A stretch of 64,000 nt of DNA from Stenotrophomonas maltophilia (GCA_009912235.1 WNDS01000001.1:434001-498000); one strand, 5' to 3'; counted from the stretch's first letter, positions 42,070-51,467 are shown. The notes: a model not told the origin generated them from the sequence alone. Numbers and translations: made by a program.

Positions 42070-43950
42070 ATGTCCAGCGTCCTTTCCACTGGCACCAACG
42101 CCCTGCTCGCCTTCCAGCGCGCCCTGGCGACCACCAGCCACAACGTGGCCAACATCAACACGCCCGGCTACAGCCGGCAGCGCGTTGACTTCGCCACCGC
42201 CGACCCGCAGAACTACGGCTTCGGTGACGTCGGCAACGGGACCCGCATCGTCGATATCCGCCGCACCGCCGACCAGCTGGCCATTTCGCGCCTGCTCGAC
42301 AGCAGTGGCGAACTGGCGCGGCTGAAGCAGCTGTCGACCATGGCCGACCGGGTCAACGACCTGTTCTCGGACAAGGCCGCCAATGTGGCCGGCGTGTGGT
42401 CGGGCTTCTTCGATTCGGTCAGCGGCCTGTCCTCCAACGCCTCGGCCACCGCCGGCCGGCAGAGCATGCTCGATGCCGGCAAGGCGCTGGCCCGCCGCTT
42501 CCGCCAGCTCAACAGCCACCTCAACAGCCTCAACGGCGAGGTCAACAACGGCCTGACCGGCGCGGCCACCGAGATCAACCGGCTGGCTTCGGAAATCGCA
42601 CAGCTCAACGGCACCATCGGCAGCAACGCCGCCGGCGCCGCGCCGGATCTGCTGGACCGCCGTGACCAGCTGATCGCCAACCTGATCGGCTACACCGGCG
42701 GCACCGCGGTGATCCAGGACGGCGGCCAGATGAACGTCTACACCGCCGGCGGCCAGCCGCTGGTGGTCGGCACCACCGCCTCCAAGCTCACCACCATCGC
42801 CGACCCGTTCCAGCCCGAGCGCCTGCAGCTGGCACTGCAGGCCCAGGGCACCAACATCCGCCTGGACAGCAAGGCCCTGGGCGGCCAGGTGGGCGGCCTG
42901 CTGGAATTCCGCGACACCGTACTGACCCAGGCGCAGGCCGAGCTGGGCAAGCTGGCGGTGGGCCTGGCCGACCAGTTCAACCAGATCCACCACCAGGGCG
43001 TGGACCTGTACGGCAACATGGGCGGGGACTTCTTCAACCTGGGCACGCCACGGGTCAACGGCAGCACCGCCAATACCGGCACCGCCAGCCTGACGGCCAC
43101 CTATGGCGACCTGTCCAAGCTGGATGCGCAAAACATCGTGCTGAAGTTCGACGGCACCCAGTGGCAGGCCAGCCGTTCGGACACCGGCGCCAGCGTGGCG
43201 ATGACCGGCACCGGCACCGCCGCCGACCCGTTCGTGGTCAACGACGTGAAGCTGGTGGTCAACGGCACCCCGGCCAACAACGACCGCTTCCTGCTGCAGC
43301 CGACCGCCGGCGTGGCCGGCAGCCTGGAACTGGCCATCACCGACCCTTCGCGCATTGCCGCAGCGGCACCGGTGAAGGCCAGCGCGGCCACCGCCACTAC
43401 CGGTACCGGCAAGATCAGCAACCTGCAGATCACCAATGCCGGCAACGCCGCGCTGCGCAACCCGGCCGCGATCGTGTTCACTTCGGCCACCACCTACACC
43501 ATCGACGGTGGCCCGCCGCAGACCTACACCCCCGGCCAGACCATCAGCGCCAACGGCTGGAGCTTCGTGCTGGACGGTGCGCCCAAGACCGGCGACACCT
43601 TCAACATGAGCGCCACCCCGGCCGGCTCGTCGGACAACAGCGACGCACTGAAGCTGTCCAAGGTGGAGGAAGCCAAGACCTTCAACGGCGGCACCGTCAC
43701 CCTCGGCGGCGCCCTGGGCGGGCTGACCACCCAAGTCGGCGCGGCCGCACGTTCGGCACAGTATTCGCTCGATGCCCAGCAAGTGATCACCGACAAGGCA
43801 CAGGCCGCGCGTGACGAAGTCTCCGGCGTCAACCTGGACGAGGAAGCGGCCGATATGCTGCGCCTGCAACAGGCCTACCAGGCGGCGTCGCAGCTGATCG
43901 CCGCCGCCGACACCATGTTCCAGACCATCATGGGAGCCGTACGCCGATGA
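42070..43950 (+). CDS. flgK: flagellar hook-associated protein FlgK (HAP1)
   Basis: The 626-residue first hook-filament junction protein has the N-terminal LSTGTNALLAFQRALATTSH followed by NVANINTPGYSRQRVDF and the C-terminal GVNLDEEAADMLRLQQAYQA. The central part is a long variable beta domain. It is a cargo of FlgN. The stop overlaps the flgL ATG by four bases (43947-43950), so the two junction proteins are translationally coupled. Confidence 0.97.
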   Translation: MSSVLSTGTNALLAFQRALATTSHNVANINTPGYSRQRVDFATADPQNYGFGDVGNGTRIVDIRRTADQLAISRLLDSSGELARLKQLSTMADRVNDLFSDKAANVAGVWSGFFDSVSGLSSNASATAGRQSMLDAGKALARRFRQLNSHLNSLNGEVNNGLTGAATEINRLASEIAQLNGTIGSNAAGAAPDLLDRRDQLIANLIGYTGGTAVIQDGGQMNVYTAGGQPLVVGTTASKLTTIADPFQPERLQLALQAQGTNIRLDSKALGGQVGGLLEFRDTVLTQAQAELGKLAVGLADQFNQIHHQGVDLYGNMGGDFFNLGTPRVNGSTANTGTASLTATYGDLSKLDAQNIVLKFDGTQWQASRSDTGASVAMTGTGTAADPFVVNDVKLVVNGTPANNDRFLLQPTAGVAGSLELAITDPSRIAAAAPVKASAATATTGTGKISNLQITNAGNAALRNPAAIVFTSATTYTIDGGPPQTYTPGQTISANGWSFVLDGAPKTGDTFNMSATPAGSSDNSDALKLSKVEEAKTFNGGTVTLGGALGGLTTQVGAAARSAQYSLDAQQVITDKAQAARDEVSGVNLDEEAADMLRLQQAYQAASQLIAAADTMFQTIMGAVRR

Positions 43951-45151
43951 GCAACCGTATCTCCACCAGCATGATGTTCAGCCAGTCGGTCTCGCTGATG
44001 ATGGCCAAACAGGCCAAGATGAACCATCTGGAACAGCAGATCGCCACCGGCAGCAAGATCACCTCGGCCAAGGACGACCCGGTGAATGCCGGCGCCGCTG
44101 TGGGGCTCGACCGCACACTGGCCGCGCTGGACCAGATGAAGCTCAACGCCAACAACGTGCAGAAGCGGCTGGGCCTGCAGGAAAACACCCTAGCACGCAT
44201 CAACGACCTGATGGGCCGGGTGAACGACCTGACCCTGCAGGCCAGCAGCCCGACGCTGAGCGCGGCCGACAAAAAGACCGTGGGGACCGAGCTGAACCAG
44301 ATCCGCGAGGGGCTGCCGTCGCTGGCCAACACCAGCGACGGCACCGGCCGCTACCTGTTCGGCGGCACCCACGACGGCGACCCGCCGTTCTCGCAGGTGA
44401 ACGGCAAGATCGTCTACTCCGGCGACCAGACCCATCGCCAGGTGGAAGTGGGGCCGGACACCTACGTGAAGGACGCCCTGCTCGGCAGCGAGATCTTCCT
44501 GCGCATTCCCACCGGCGACGGCACCGTGGACGGATCGGCGGCAGCCGGCAACACCGGCAAGGCGGTGCTGACCAACATCACCCGCGATGGCGGCGGTGGC
44601 TGGAACGGCCAGCCGTTCAGCGTGCGCTTCACCTCGGCGACCCAGTACGAGGTGGTGGACGGGACCGGCAACGTGACCGGCACCGGCACCATGAAGGCCG
44701 GCGACGACCTGGTGATCAACGGCGTGCGCCTGCAGGTAGCGGGCGAGCCGGCCGCCGGTGACAGCTTCAACGTGCAGGCCGCCGGCGGGCGGGATGTGTT
44801 CTCCACCCTGGACAACCTGATCAGCGCGCTGGGCACCGACACCGGTACCTCCGCACAGCTCTGGCCGCGCAGCAGAACCAGCTGCAGAGCGCCCTGCGTG
44901 ATGTGGCGCGTGCCTCCGAGCGGATGATCGATTCGCGTGCGGCAGGCGGCGCGGAGCTGAAGGCGCTGGACAATGCCGCGGACATGCGCGAGGCCAACAC
45001 GGTGACGCTGAAAACCACGCTGTCGACCATGCGTGACCTAGACTACGCCGATGCGCTGAGCCAGTACCAGCTGGAGAGCACGGCGCTGCAGGCCGCCCAG
45101 CAGATGTTCGCCAAGATGCAGTCGATGTCGCTGTTCAATGTGATCCGCTGA
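43947..45151 (+). pseudogene. flgL: flagellar hook-associated protein FlgL (HAP3), frame broken before the C-terminal helix
   Basis: The first frame gives the flagellin-like N-terminus (RISTSMMFSQSVSLMMAKQA, GSKITSAKDDPVNAGAAVGL) and central domain to LGTDTGTSAQL. The C-terminal coiled coil (ASERMIDSRAAGGAELKALD, TLSTMRDLDYADALSQYQLE, ending SLFNVIR) is in another frame. One base missing at about 44858-44863 accounts for this; the restored protein is 401 residues. The C-terminal helix pairs with the N-terminal helix in the D0/D1 domains, so a truncated product would not assemble. Confidence 0.88.
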
Positions 45152-45176
45152 ATTCCAGCACCAGCGCTGTACCCCG

Positions 45177-45206
45177 AAGGCCGCGATGCCCTGCATCGCG
45201 GCCTTT
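45177..45206 (+). terminator. terminator downstream of flgL
   Basis: A 13-bp stem AAGGCCGCGATGC/GCATCGCGGCCTT closes the loop CCT and is followed by T-rich sequence. It lies 26 bases after the flgL stop and ends the flgB-flgL operon. Confidence 0.75.
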
Positions 45207-45268
45207 GGCGTTGTGGGGTATCTGTGGTGCCGCGCCATGCGTGGCGGGTTGGGCTGCCGGTAAGGCCT

Positions 45269-45292
45269 CATCCACGCATGGCGTGGATCTAC
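45269..45292 (-). repeat. SMAG palindrome
   Basis: The reverse of GTAGATCCACGCCATGCGTG occupies 45269-45292. A decayed copy lies about 40 bases to the left. No gene is seen in 45293-45434. Confidence 0.75.
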
Positions 45293-45434
45293 AGGGGCCA
45301 ACCCCCTCTTCCACACCGCGGCATAAAGTCCTGCCGCGCGTGGCCGATAGGGGCCGCCGGGCGCCCTTCCCCTCCTCAAAACCCCTTGAAAACCGCCTTC
45401 CGCCGCGTTTTTCCCACGCCGTGGAAATCCCGCC

Positions 45435-45461
45435 TAAAGGTTGTTGACAAAGCGCCGTTAT
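45435..45461 (+). promoter_or_regulatory. sigma-28 (FliA) promoter of fliC1
   Basis: TAAAGGTT (45435-45442), 11 bases and GCCGTTAT (45454-45461) match TAAAGTTT-N11-GCCGATAA with two mismatches. It lies about 95 bases before the fliC1 start. Confidence 0.85.
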
Positions 45462-45555
45462 TCATTTGGCAGCAGCGAAGCACACAGCCAAACACAAAAA
45501 ACAGGCGGGCTTTGCAGCTTTCACCAACGGGACCCACATAAGAGGAGACGACCCC

Positions 45556-46737
45556 ATGGCACAGGTAATCAACACCAATACGATGTCGCTCAATGCTCAG
45601 CGCAACCTGAGCACCAGCGGCGCCTCGCTCGCTACCACCATCCAGCGCCTGTCCTCCGGTTCGCGCATCAACAGCGCGAAGGACGACGCCGCCGGCCTGG
45701 CCATCAGCGAGCGCTTCACCACCCAGATCCGTGGTCTGGATGTGGCCATCCGCAACGCCAACGACGGCATCTCGCTGTCCCAGGTCGCCGAAGGTTCGCT
45801 GAGCGAAGTCGGCAACAACCTGCAGCGCATCCGCGAACTGGCCGTGCAGGCCTCCAACGCCACCAACTCCAGCAGCGACCGCAAGGCCCTGCAGGCCGAA
45901 GTGACCCAGCTGGTCAGCGAAATCGACCGCGTGGCCAAGCAGAGCGACTTCAACGGCACCAAGCTGCTGGACGGCAGCTTCACCAGCCAGCTGTTCCAGG
46001 TGGGTGCCAATGCCGGCCAGGCCATCGCCATCAACAGCGTGGTCGATGCCAAGGCCAACGCCCTGGGCAACGCCAAGTTCGCCGCCCCCAGCACCGGCGG
46101 TGCCGTCACTGCGATCACCGCTGAGACCAGCATCACCGGCCTGAGCATCAACGGCGCCACCATCGGCACCATCACCGGCAAGACCACGGCCGAGCTGGCC
46201 GCCTCGGCCGCTGCACAGATCAACAGCAAGATCGGCGAAGCCGGCGTCTACGCCGAAGTCATCACCACCGCCGGCACTGCCCCGGCACCGGACACCTACG
46301 CGCTGAAGCTGACCTCGGTGAAGGCCGACCGCGACCTCGTCCTGAACGGCGGTGCTACACTGGGCCTGACCAACTCCACTGCGGCGGCACCGACTTCGGT
46401 CGCCGCCACGGCTACCCCGTCCTTCGTGCAGGATCTGGATGTGTCCTCGTACACCGGCGCGCAGAAGGCGCTGGAGATCGTTGACAAGGCGCTGGAGTCG
46501 GTCAACAGCGTGCGCGCCGACCTCGGCGCCATCCAGAACCGCTTCACCTCGGTGGTCGCCAACCTGCAGACCTCTTCGGAGAACCTGTCGGCCTCGCGCA
46601 GCCGCATCCGCGATACCGACTTCGCCAAGGAAACGGCGGAACTGACCCGCACCCAGATCCTGCAGCAGGCCGGCACGGCCATGCTGGCCCAGGCCAACCA
46701 GGTGCCGCAGGGCGTGCTGAGCCTGCTGCGCGGCTGA
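45556..46737 (+). CDS. fliC1: flagellin FliC, first copy
   Basis: The 393-residue filament subunit has the conserved D0/D1 N-terminus MAQVINTNTMSLNAQRNLST and C-terminus with RIRDTDFAKETAELTRTQIL, ending in LLRG. The central 150 residues are Ala/Thr-rich and variable. Nearly all of the first 150 residues and the last 60 match the second copy 88 bases downstream. The ATG at 45556 follows AGAGGAG. It is headed by a sigma-28 promoter and needs FliS as chaperone. Confidence 0.96.
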   Translation: MAQVINTNTMSLNAQRNLSTSGASLATTIQRLSSGSRINSAKDDAAGLAISERFTTQIRGLDVAIRNANDGISLSQVAEGSLSEVGNNLQRIRELAVQASNATNSSSDRKALQAEVTQLVSEIDRVAKQSDFNGTKLLDGSFTSQLFQVGANAGQAIAINSVVDAKANALGNAKFAAPSTGGAVTAITAETSITGLSINGATIGTITGKTTAELAASAAAQINSKIGEAGVYAEVITTAGTAPAPDTYALKLTSVKADRDLVLNGGATLGLTNSTAAAPTSVAATATPSFVQDLDVSSYTGAQKALEIVDKALESVNSVRADLGAIQNRFTSVVANLQTSSENLSASRSRIRDTDFAKETAELTRTQILQQAGTAMLAQANQVPQGVLSLLRG

Positions 46738-46752
46738 TCCTGACGTCAACAC

Positions 46753-46778
46753 GGCTGCGCCGGAAATCCGGCGCAGCC
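46753..46778 (+). other. strong hairpin between the two flagellin genes
   Basis: An 11-bp perfect stem GGCTGCGCCGG/CCGGCGCAGCC closes AAAT. No U-tract follows, so it is more likely an mRNA stabiliser or processing site than a full terminator. Confidence 0.65.
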
Positions 46779-46824
46779 CGTGGCACCACGCCCCACCTGC
46801 AACTCCACGCCAAAGGAACGATTC

Positions 46825-48021
46825 ATGGCACAAGTCATCAACACCAACACGATGTCGCTGAATGCTCAGCGCAACCTGAGCACCAGCGGCGCCTCCCTGG
46901 CCACCACCATCCAGCGCCTGTCCTCGGGCTCGCGCATCAACAGCGCCAAGGACGACGCGGCCGGCCTGGCCATCTCCGAGCGCTTCGGCACCCAGATCCG
47001 CGGTATCGACGTGGCCATCCGCAATGCTAACGACGGCATCTCGCTGGCCCAGACCGCCGAAGGTTCGCTGTCGGAAATCGGCAACAACCTGCAGCGTATC
47101 CGTGAGCTGTCGGTGCAGTCCTCCAACGCCACCAATTCGGCCAGCGACCGCAAGGCCCTGCAGTCCGAAGTGACCCAGCTGGTCAGCGAAATCGACCGCG
47201 TGGCCAAACAGAGCGACTTCAACGGCACCAAGCTGCTGGACGGCTCGTTCTCCAGCCAGCTGTTCCAGGTCGGCGCCAACGCCGGTCAGGCCATTGCCAT
47301 CGACAAGATCGTCGATGCCAAGACCGCTTCGCTGGGTGGCGCGCAGTTTGCCAGCGGCAAGCTGGCCATCACCGTCGCCAACGATGCCGATGCTGCGAAG
47401 GTCACCGGCCTGACGATCACCGACAGCAAGGGCAATGCGGTCAAGATCGACGATGTTGAAGTGGCCAGCAAGGGCGTCGCCGCTGACACCCAGAAGGCTG
47501 AAGCCACCGCACTGGCCACCAAGATCAACGCCAAGCTTGGCGAGACCGGCGTCTATGCCGAAGTGAACGCTGCCGGCACCGGCCTTGACCTGAGCTCGGT
47601 CAAGGACAGCGTGGACAAGGATGGCGCCTACAAGGGCTTCACGGTTGCCGCCACCGGCGCTGCGTTCACCGACGACGTCACCGCACCGGCGGTCCCGGCC
47701 AAGAAGTTCGCCTCCGACCTGGACATCTCCTCGGTCAAGGGTGCACAGCAGGCACTGGACATCGTCGACAAGGCCCTGGGCGCGATCAACAGCACCCGTG
47801 CCGACCTCGGCGCCATCCAGAACCGCTTCACATCGGTGGCGGCCAACCTGCAGACCTCGACGGAAAACCTGTCTGCCTCGCGCAGCCGCATCAAGGACAC
47901 CGATTTCGCCGAGGAAACCGCCGAACTGACCCGCACCCAGATCCTGCAGCAGGCCGGTACGGCCATGCTGGCCCAGGCCAACCAGGTGCCGCAGGGCGTG
48001 CTGAGCCTGCTGCGCGGTTGA
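46825..48021 (+). CDS. fliC2: flagellin FliC, second copy
   Basis: The 398-residue flagellin shares with fliC1 the N-terminal and C-terminal polymerisation domains and differs in the exposed central domain, which here is richer in Lys and Asp. No sigma-28 or sigma-54 match is visible in the 87-base gap, so it may be cotranscribed with fliC1. A ribosome binding site AAAGGAA precedes the ATG. The reference strain K279a is known to have three tandem flagellins; only two are present here. A strong terminator follows at 48260. Confidence 0.95.
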   Translation: MAQVINTNTMSLNAQRNLSTSGASLATTIQRLSSGSRINSAKDDAAGLAISERFGTQIRGIDVAIRNANDGISLAQTAEGSLSEIGNNLQRIRELSVQSSNATNSASDRKALQSEVTQLVSEIDRVAKQSDFNGTKLLDGSFSSQLFQVGANAGQAIAIDKIVDAKTASLGGAQFASGKLAITVANDADAAKVTGLTITDSKGNAVKIDDVEVASKGVAADTQKAEATALATKINAKLGETGVYAEVNAAGTGLDLSSVKDSVDKDGAYKGFTVAATGAAFTDDVTAPAVPAKKFASDLDISSVKGAQQALDIVDKALGAINSTRADLGAIQNRFTSVAANLQTSTENLSASRSRIKDTDFAEETAELTRTQILQQAGTAMLAQANQVPQGVLSLLRG

Positions 48022-48259
48022 TCGCAGGCAGCCCGGAACGCAAGACGTAGAAAAGGACGCTGCCGCTGGCCCAGGCAAACGGCAGCGCTCCACCGGCACC
48101 ACCGCGTGGCACGAAGGCGCGGGCCATGCCCGGCCCGGGAACCCACTCCCGAGCCGGCCTGGCATCGCCCGCCCCTGCGGCACCACCTCTTTCAGCGCTG
48201 TACCTTTGACTGTACGCACCGGGTGGCTTCGTCTCCCCCCGATTGTCCAGTAGCCTGAT

Positions 48260-48288
48260 CCCTCCCCTGCTTTGGGGGAGGGTTTTTT
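48260..48288 (+). terminator. rho-independent terminator of the flagellin genes
   Basis: CCCTCCCC (48260-48267) and GGGGAGGG (48275-48282) pair around a 7-base loop and are followed by TTTTTT. The 238 bases before it hold only a decayed REP-like palindrome near 48118-48137. Confidence 0.92.
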
Positions 48289-48375
48289 GCCTGGCTACCG
48301 CCGCAGCGCCGGCACCCGCCGCGCCCTGCCCCCAGCACCCTGCAACAGGCGCGCCAGAACCCGGCCGCCGCGCAG

Positions 48376-48391
48376 TGGCACGACTCCTGCA
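48376..48391 (+). promoter_or_regulatory. sigma-54 promoter of fliD
   Basis: TGGCACGACTCCTGCA has GG and GC ten bases apart. It lies 95 bases before the fliD start. Confidence 0.7.
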
Positions 48392-48486
48392 TCAACGAAG
48401 ACCTCAAGACCCGGCGGCACAGGCCGCTATTTTCGTTGACGACACGGCACGCCCGGCACTGGCGGCGCCAGACCAGGAGAAACAAC

Positions 48487-49905
48487 GTGGCAGACTTTGG
48501 ATACGGTGGCATCGGCTCGGGCCTGGATATTTCCGGCATGGTCGCCAAGCTCGTCGCGGCCGACCGCAAGCCGGCCGACAATGCGCTGAACCTGCAGCAG
48601 TCCAAGGCCAAACTGCAGCTGTCTGCGGTCGGCACGGTCAAATCCGCCTTTGACGCCCTGAAGAAGTCGCTGGAAGGGCTGAAGGCCACCACCGCCTTCG
48701 ACACGCGCATGGTCAGCGTGATCAAGCCCAACAGCAACGCCGACGACGTGCTGACCGCCACGGTCGGGCTGTACGACACCGGCACCGTGGCCGGCAAGGC
48801 CGCCGCGGCCAACGGCACGCACAAGATCCATGTCGATTCGTTGGCCACGGCCAACAAGTGGATCGCACAGACCCCGGTCAACAAGACCGACACGTTCAGC
48901 GCCGGAACGTTGACGCTGACCGTTGGTGCCGGCGACAAGGCCAAGACGATCAACGTCCAGGTCGAAGACGGCGACACCATGACCACCATCCGCAACAAGC
49001 TCGATGCCGCCGGCCGCAAAGAGGGCGTGCAGACCAGCCTGCTGGCTTCCGGTGACCAGCAGTACCTGTCGGTGGGCCAGGAGAAGACCGGTACCGCCAA
49101 CGCGGTGAAGCTGAGCTACAGCGGCGGCGACACGAAACTGGCCGGCATCATCAGCGGCATGAACGAGACCTCGCAGGCCGCCGATGCCAAGCTGACCATC
49201 GATGGCGTGAGCATCGTCAGCGACACCAACATGGTGGTCGATGCGGTACCCGGCCTGACCCTGAACCTGAAGAAGACCGGCGACAGCGACGTGGTGATCA
49301 GCACCGACACCTCGGCCGCCAGCAAGGTGATGCAGGACTTCGTCAAGACCTACAACGCGGCGCTGAGCGCACTGAACGACGCCACCAAGTACGACACCGA
49401 AAAGAAGGAAGCCTCCGCGCTGACCAGTGATGCACAGATGCGCGGTGTCACCGGCCAGCTGCGCAACATGATCAGCGGCATACTGCGCAAACTCGGCGCC
49501 GGCGGCCTCAATGCCAAGACCTTGGGCCTGGACACGCGCGGCTACCCTGACGCCGACGGCAGCCTGGTGCTGGGTGCAGCCAAGTTCGCCGCCGCCGTGG
49601 GCAACCAGCCCGAAGCGGTGCGCCAGGCCTTCACCGGCGACGACGGTGGCGCCGGCCGCCTGTTTGCGATGGTCGATGGCTACGTCAGCACCTCCAAGGG
49701 CAAGGAAGGCGCCTTTGTTTCGCGTACCAATGGCCTGAACAAGACGCTGACCGACATCGACAAGCGCCGCAAGGATCTGGACACGCGCATGGACGGCGTG
49801 GCCGAGCGTTACAAGAAGCAGTTCCTGGCACTGGATACGCTGATGGGCAAGCTGAGCCAGAGCAGCAGCCAGCTGCAGTCGATGCTGTCGCACCTGCCGG
49901 GCTGA
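48487..49905 (+). CDS. fliD: flagellar filament cap FliD (HAP2)
   Basis: The 472-residue cap promotes flagellin insertion at the filament tip. The N-terminal GYGGIGSGLDISGMVAKLVA is diagnostic, and the C-terminal coiled-coil region has KTLTDIDKRRKDLDTRMDG, typical of the FliD_C domain. The start is GTG 48487, preceded by AGGAG; ATG 48436 upstream is not conserved. It lies after a sigma-54 site and before fliS. Confidence 0.95.
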   Translation: MADFGYGGIGSGLDISGMVAKLVAADRKPADNALNLQQSKAKLQLSAVGTVKSAFDALKKSLEGLKATTAFDTRMVSVIKPNSNADDVLTATVGLYDTGTVAGKAAAANGTHKIHVDSLATANKWIAQTPVNKTDTFSAGTLTLTVGAGDKAKTINVQVEDGDTMTTIRNKLDAAGRKEGVQTSLLASGDQQYLSVGQEKTGTANAVKLSYSGGDTKLAGIISGMNETSQAADAKLTIDGVSIVSDTNMVVDAVPGLTLNLKKTGDSDVVISTDTSAASKVMQDFVKTYNAALSALNDATKYDTEKKEASALTSDAQMRGVTGQLRNMISGILRKLGAGGLNAKTLGLDTRGYPDADGSLVLGAAKFAAAVGNQPEAVRQAFTGDDGGAGRLFAMVDGYVSTSKGKEGAFVSRTNGLNKTLTDIDKRRKDLDTRMDGVAERYKKQFLALDTLMGKLSQSSSQLQSMLSHLPG

Positions 49906-49977
49906 CCGGCGTGGCGCACGGATGCCGGAACACCGGCACCCGCATGAAACACATCGGCAGCATCACGTTACCGATCC

Positions 49978-50005
49978 TCAAGTTTGGCGGCCTGCGTACC
50001 GATAT
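49978..50005 (+). promoter_or_regulatory. sigma-28-like promoter of fliS
   Basis: TCAAGTTT (49978-49985), 12 bases and ACCGATAT (49998-50005) resemble the cheV site in sequence and spacing. It lies 79 bases before the fliS ATG. Confidence 0.5.
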
Positions 50006-50084
50006 TGGTCTCAGCCGCAATCACCGCTGCACTGCCCCTGGCCACTGGCGCCGGCGGCGGGGCCCGCGCAAGGAGAATCCACGA

Positions 50085-50500
50085 ATGTACGGTTCCAGCC
50101 GTCAAACGCCGAACAGTATCGCCAGGTGGGTGTCAGCAGCGCCGTTGCCGATGCCGACCCGCACAAACTGGTGGCGCTGCTGCTGGCCGGCGCGCTGGAG
50201 CGCGTGCGCCCGGCCCAGGCCAGCCTTGAGCGTGGCGACCAGGCGCGCAAGGGCAAGGCGATCGGCGAGGCCTGTGCGATCGTCGGCCACCTCAACGGTT
50301 CGCTCGACCATGAAGCCGGCGGCGAGATCGCCAGCAATCTGTCCTCGCTGTATGACTACGTGCTGCAGCGCCTGACCGAAGCCAACCTGCACAACGACCG
50401 CGGCGCGCTGGATGAATCGCTGCAGCTGCTGGGCGAGATCGACGGCGCATGGAATGCGATTCCGCATGAGCAGCGTCGCCCGGCGGCGGTGGCCCCATGA
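50085..50500 (+). pseudogene. fliS: flagellar secretion chaperone FliS, frame broken near the start
   Basis: ATG 50085 (after AGGAG) reads MYGSSRQ, the FliS N-terminus; the rest, from NAEQYRQVGVSSAVADADPH through KLVALLLAGALERV to the end, is in another frame. One A missing from the run at 50104-50106 explains the break. The restored product has 138 residues and the four-helix pattern of FliS, which caps the flagellin C-terminus to prevent polymerisation in the cytoplasm. No alternative start with a good ribosome binding site exists in the second frame. The stop overlaps the next ATG by four bases. Confidence 0.87.
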
Positions 50501-50799
50501 GCCTGCTCGCGCTGGATTCGCTCAACGCCCAGCTGGATGCGGTGGCCGATGCCGTAGGCAGCGATGATTTTGACCGCGCCGGTGACATCCTGGACCACCA
50601 CGACCGTGACCTGCACGCGCTGCTGGCACAGCCGCTGACCCACCAGCTGCACGCACCGCTGAGCGCGCTGTTCGAGCGCCAGCAGCACCTGCTGGCGGCG
50701 ATGGCACGCCAGCGTGACGAAGCCGCCGTGCTGGCGCGCGATGGCCAGCGCAATCTTCGCGCTGCGCATGCTTACCTGCAGGCAGAATCGCTGGCATGA
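50497..50799 (+). CDS. fliT: FliT-like flagellar protein
   Basis: The 100-residue all-helical protein follows fliS with a four-base overlap and precedes a PilZ-like gene with another. By size, helical character (FDRAGDILDHHDRDLHALLA) and location it fits FliT, the chaperone of FliD. Sequence similarity to enterobacterial FliT is weak, so the name rests on synteny. Confidence 0.6.
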   Translation: MSLLALDSLNAQLDAVADAVGSDDFDRAGDILDHHDRDLHALLAQPLTHQLHAPLSALFERQQHLLAAMARQRDEAAVLARDGQRNLRAAHAYLQAESLA

Positions 50800-51374
50800 G
50801 CGCCCTGCCCGCCACCACGCTGCATCACCCGGCCGAAAGCGAGCTGTTCGACGAAACGTTGAGCTGCGAGCTGCCGCTGCCGGCCGAATTCCTGGCAGGC
50901 AGCCAGCCGGGGCGCACCTCGGCAGCCGAAGGCCTGCTGCGCAGCGTGGCACTGGTGGAAGACAGCCGTGGCGAAGACCACGACGACCGCGATGGCAACA
51001 GCCTGCAGCTGCAGCGCCTGGAGGCCAAGCTGGACCTGGCCATGGTGCTGCTGGGCCGGCTGGTCCGCCAGCAGGGCAACGACCTGCCGCTGCGCCCGGT
51101 ACGCTGGTCGCGCCGCGGCATCCGCCTGCAGCTGGGCCCGCGCAGCGGTGCCAGCCCGGGCCAGCACGGCGTGGTCCGCCTGCAGCCCAGTGACTGGCTG
51201 CCCGACCATATCGACCTGCCGGTGGAAGTGGTGGCCGAAGCCGCCGACGGCAACGGCAGCCGCTACCTGTGGCTGCACTTCACCACGCTCGGCGACGGGC
51301 TGGAAATGGCGATGGAACGGCACCTGTTCCGCCTGCATCGGCGGCAGGTCGCCGAAGTCCGCCGGCAACGCTGA
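50796..51374 (+). CDS. PilZ-like domain protein
   Basis: The 192-residue protein lies in the fliS-fliT cluster with four-base overlap. A coiled-coil-like segment (residues 60-95, RLEAKLDLAMVLLGRLV) precedes a beta-barrel-like domain with PVRWSRRGIRLQLGP and LWLHFTTLGDGLEMAMERHL, the pattern of PilZ domains. The canonical c-di-GMP-binding RxxxR and D/NxSxxG motifs are not clear, so binding is doubtful. Proteins of this type in the same place occur in Xanthomonas. It could adjust flagellar function in response to c-di-GMP; this is inference. Confidence 0.6.
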   Translation: MSALPATTLHHPAESELFDETLSCELPLPAEFLAGSQPGRTSAAEGLLRSVALVEDSRGEDHDDRDGNSLQLQRLEAKLDLAMVLLGRLVRQQGNDLPLRPVRWSRRGIRLQLGPRSGASPGQHGVVRLQPSDWLPDHIDLPVEVVAEAADGNGSRYLWLHFTTLGDGLEMAMERHLFRLHRRQVAEVRRQR

Positions 51375-51408
51375 GGCGACGCAGATGCACGACCGTGCCC
51401 GATGGCCC

Positions 51409-51437
51409 TTGGCGTGACCGTTCAGCTCGGCTAATGT
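51409..51437 (+). promoter_or_regulatory. sigma-70-like promoter of the NarL-type regulator
   Basis: TTGGCG (51409-51414), a 17-base spacer and TAATGT (51432-51437), 30 bases before the GTG start. No sigma-54 or sigma-28 site is visible here. Confidence 0.5.
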
Positions 51438-51467
51438 GAAGCGCCCCCATCCGGCCTGCCCCTGACT

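Noticed and set aside
45376..48219. A 947-residue open frame on the minus strand opposite both flagellin genes
   Set aside because: Its translation is a Gly/Asp/Leu-rich mirror of flagellin codons, repeated because the two flagellins are similar; no start signal is present.
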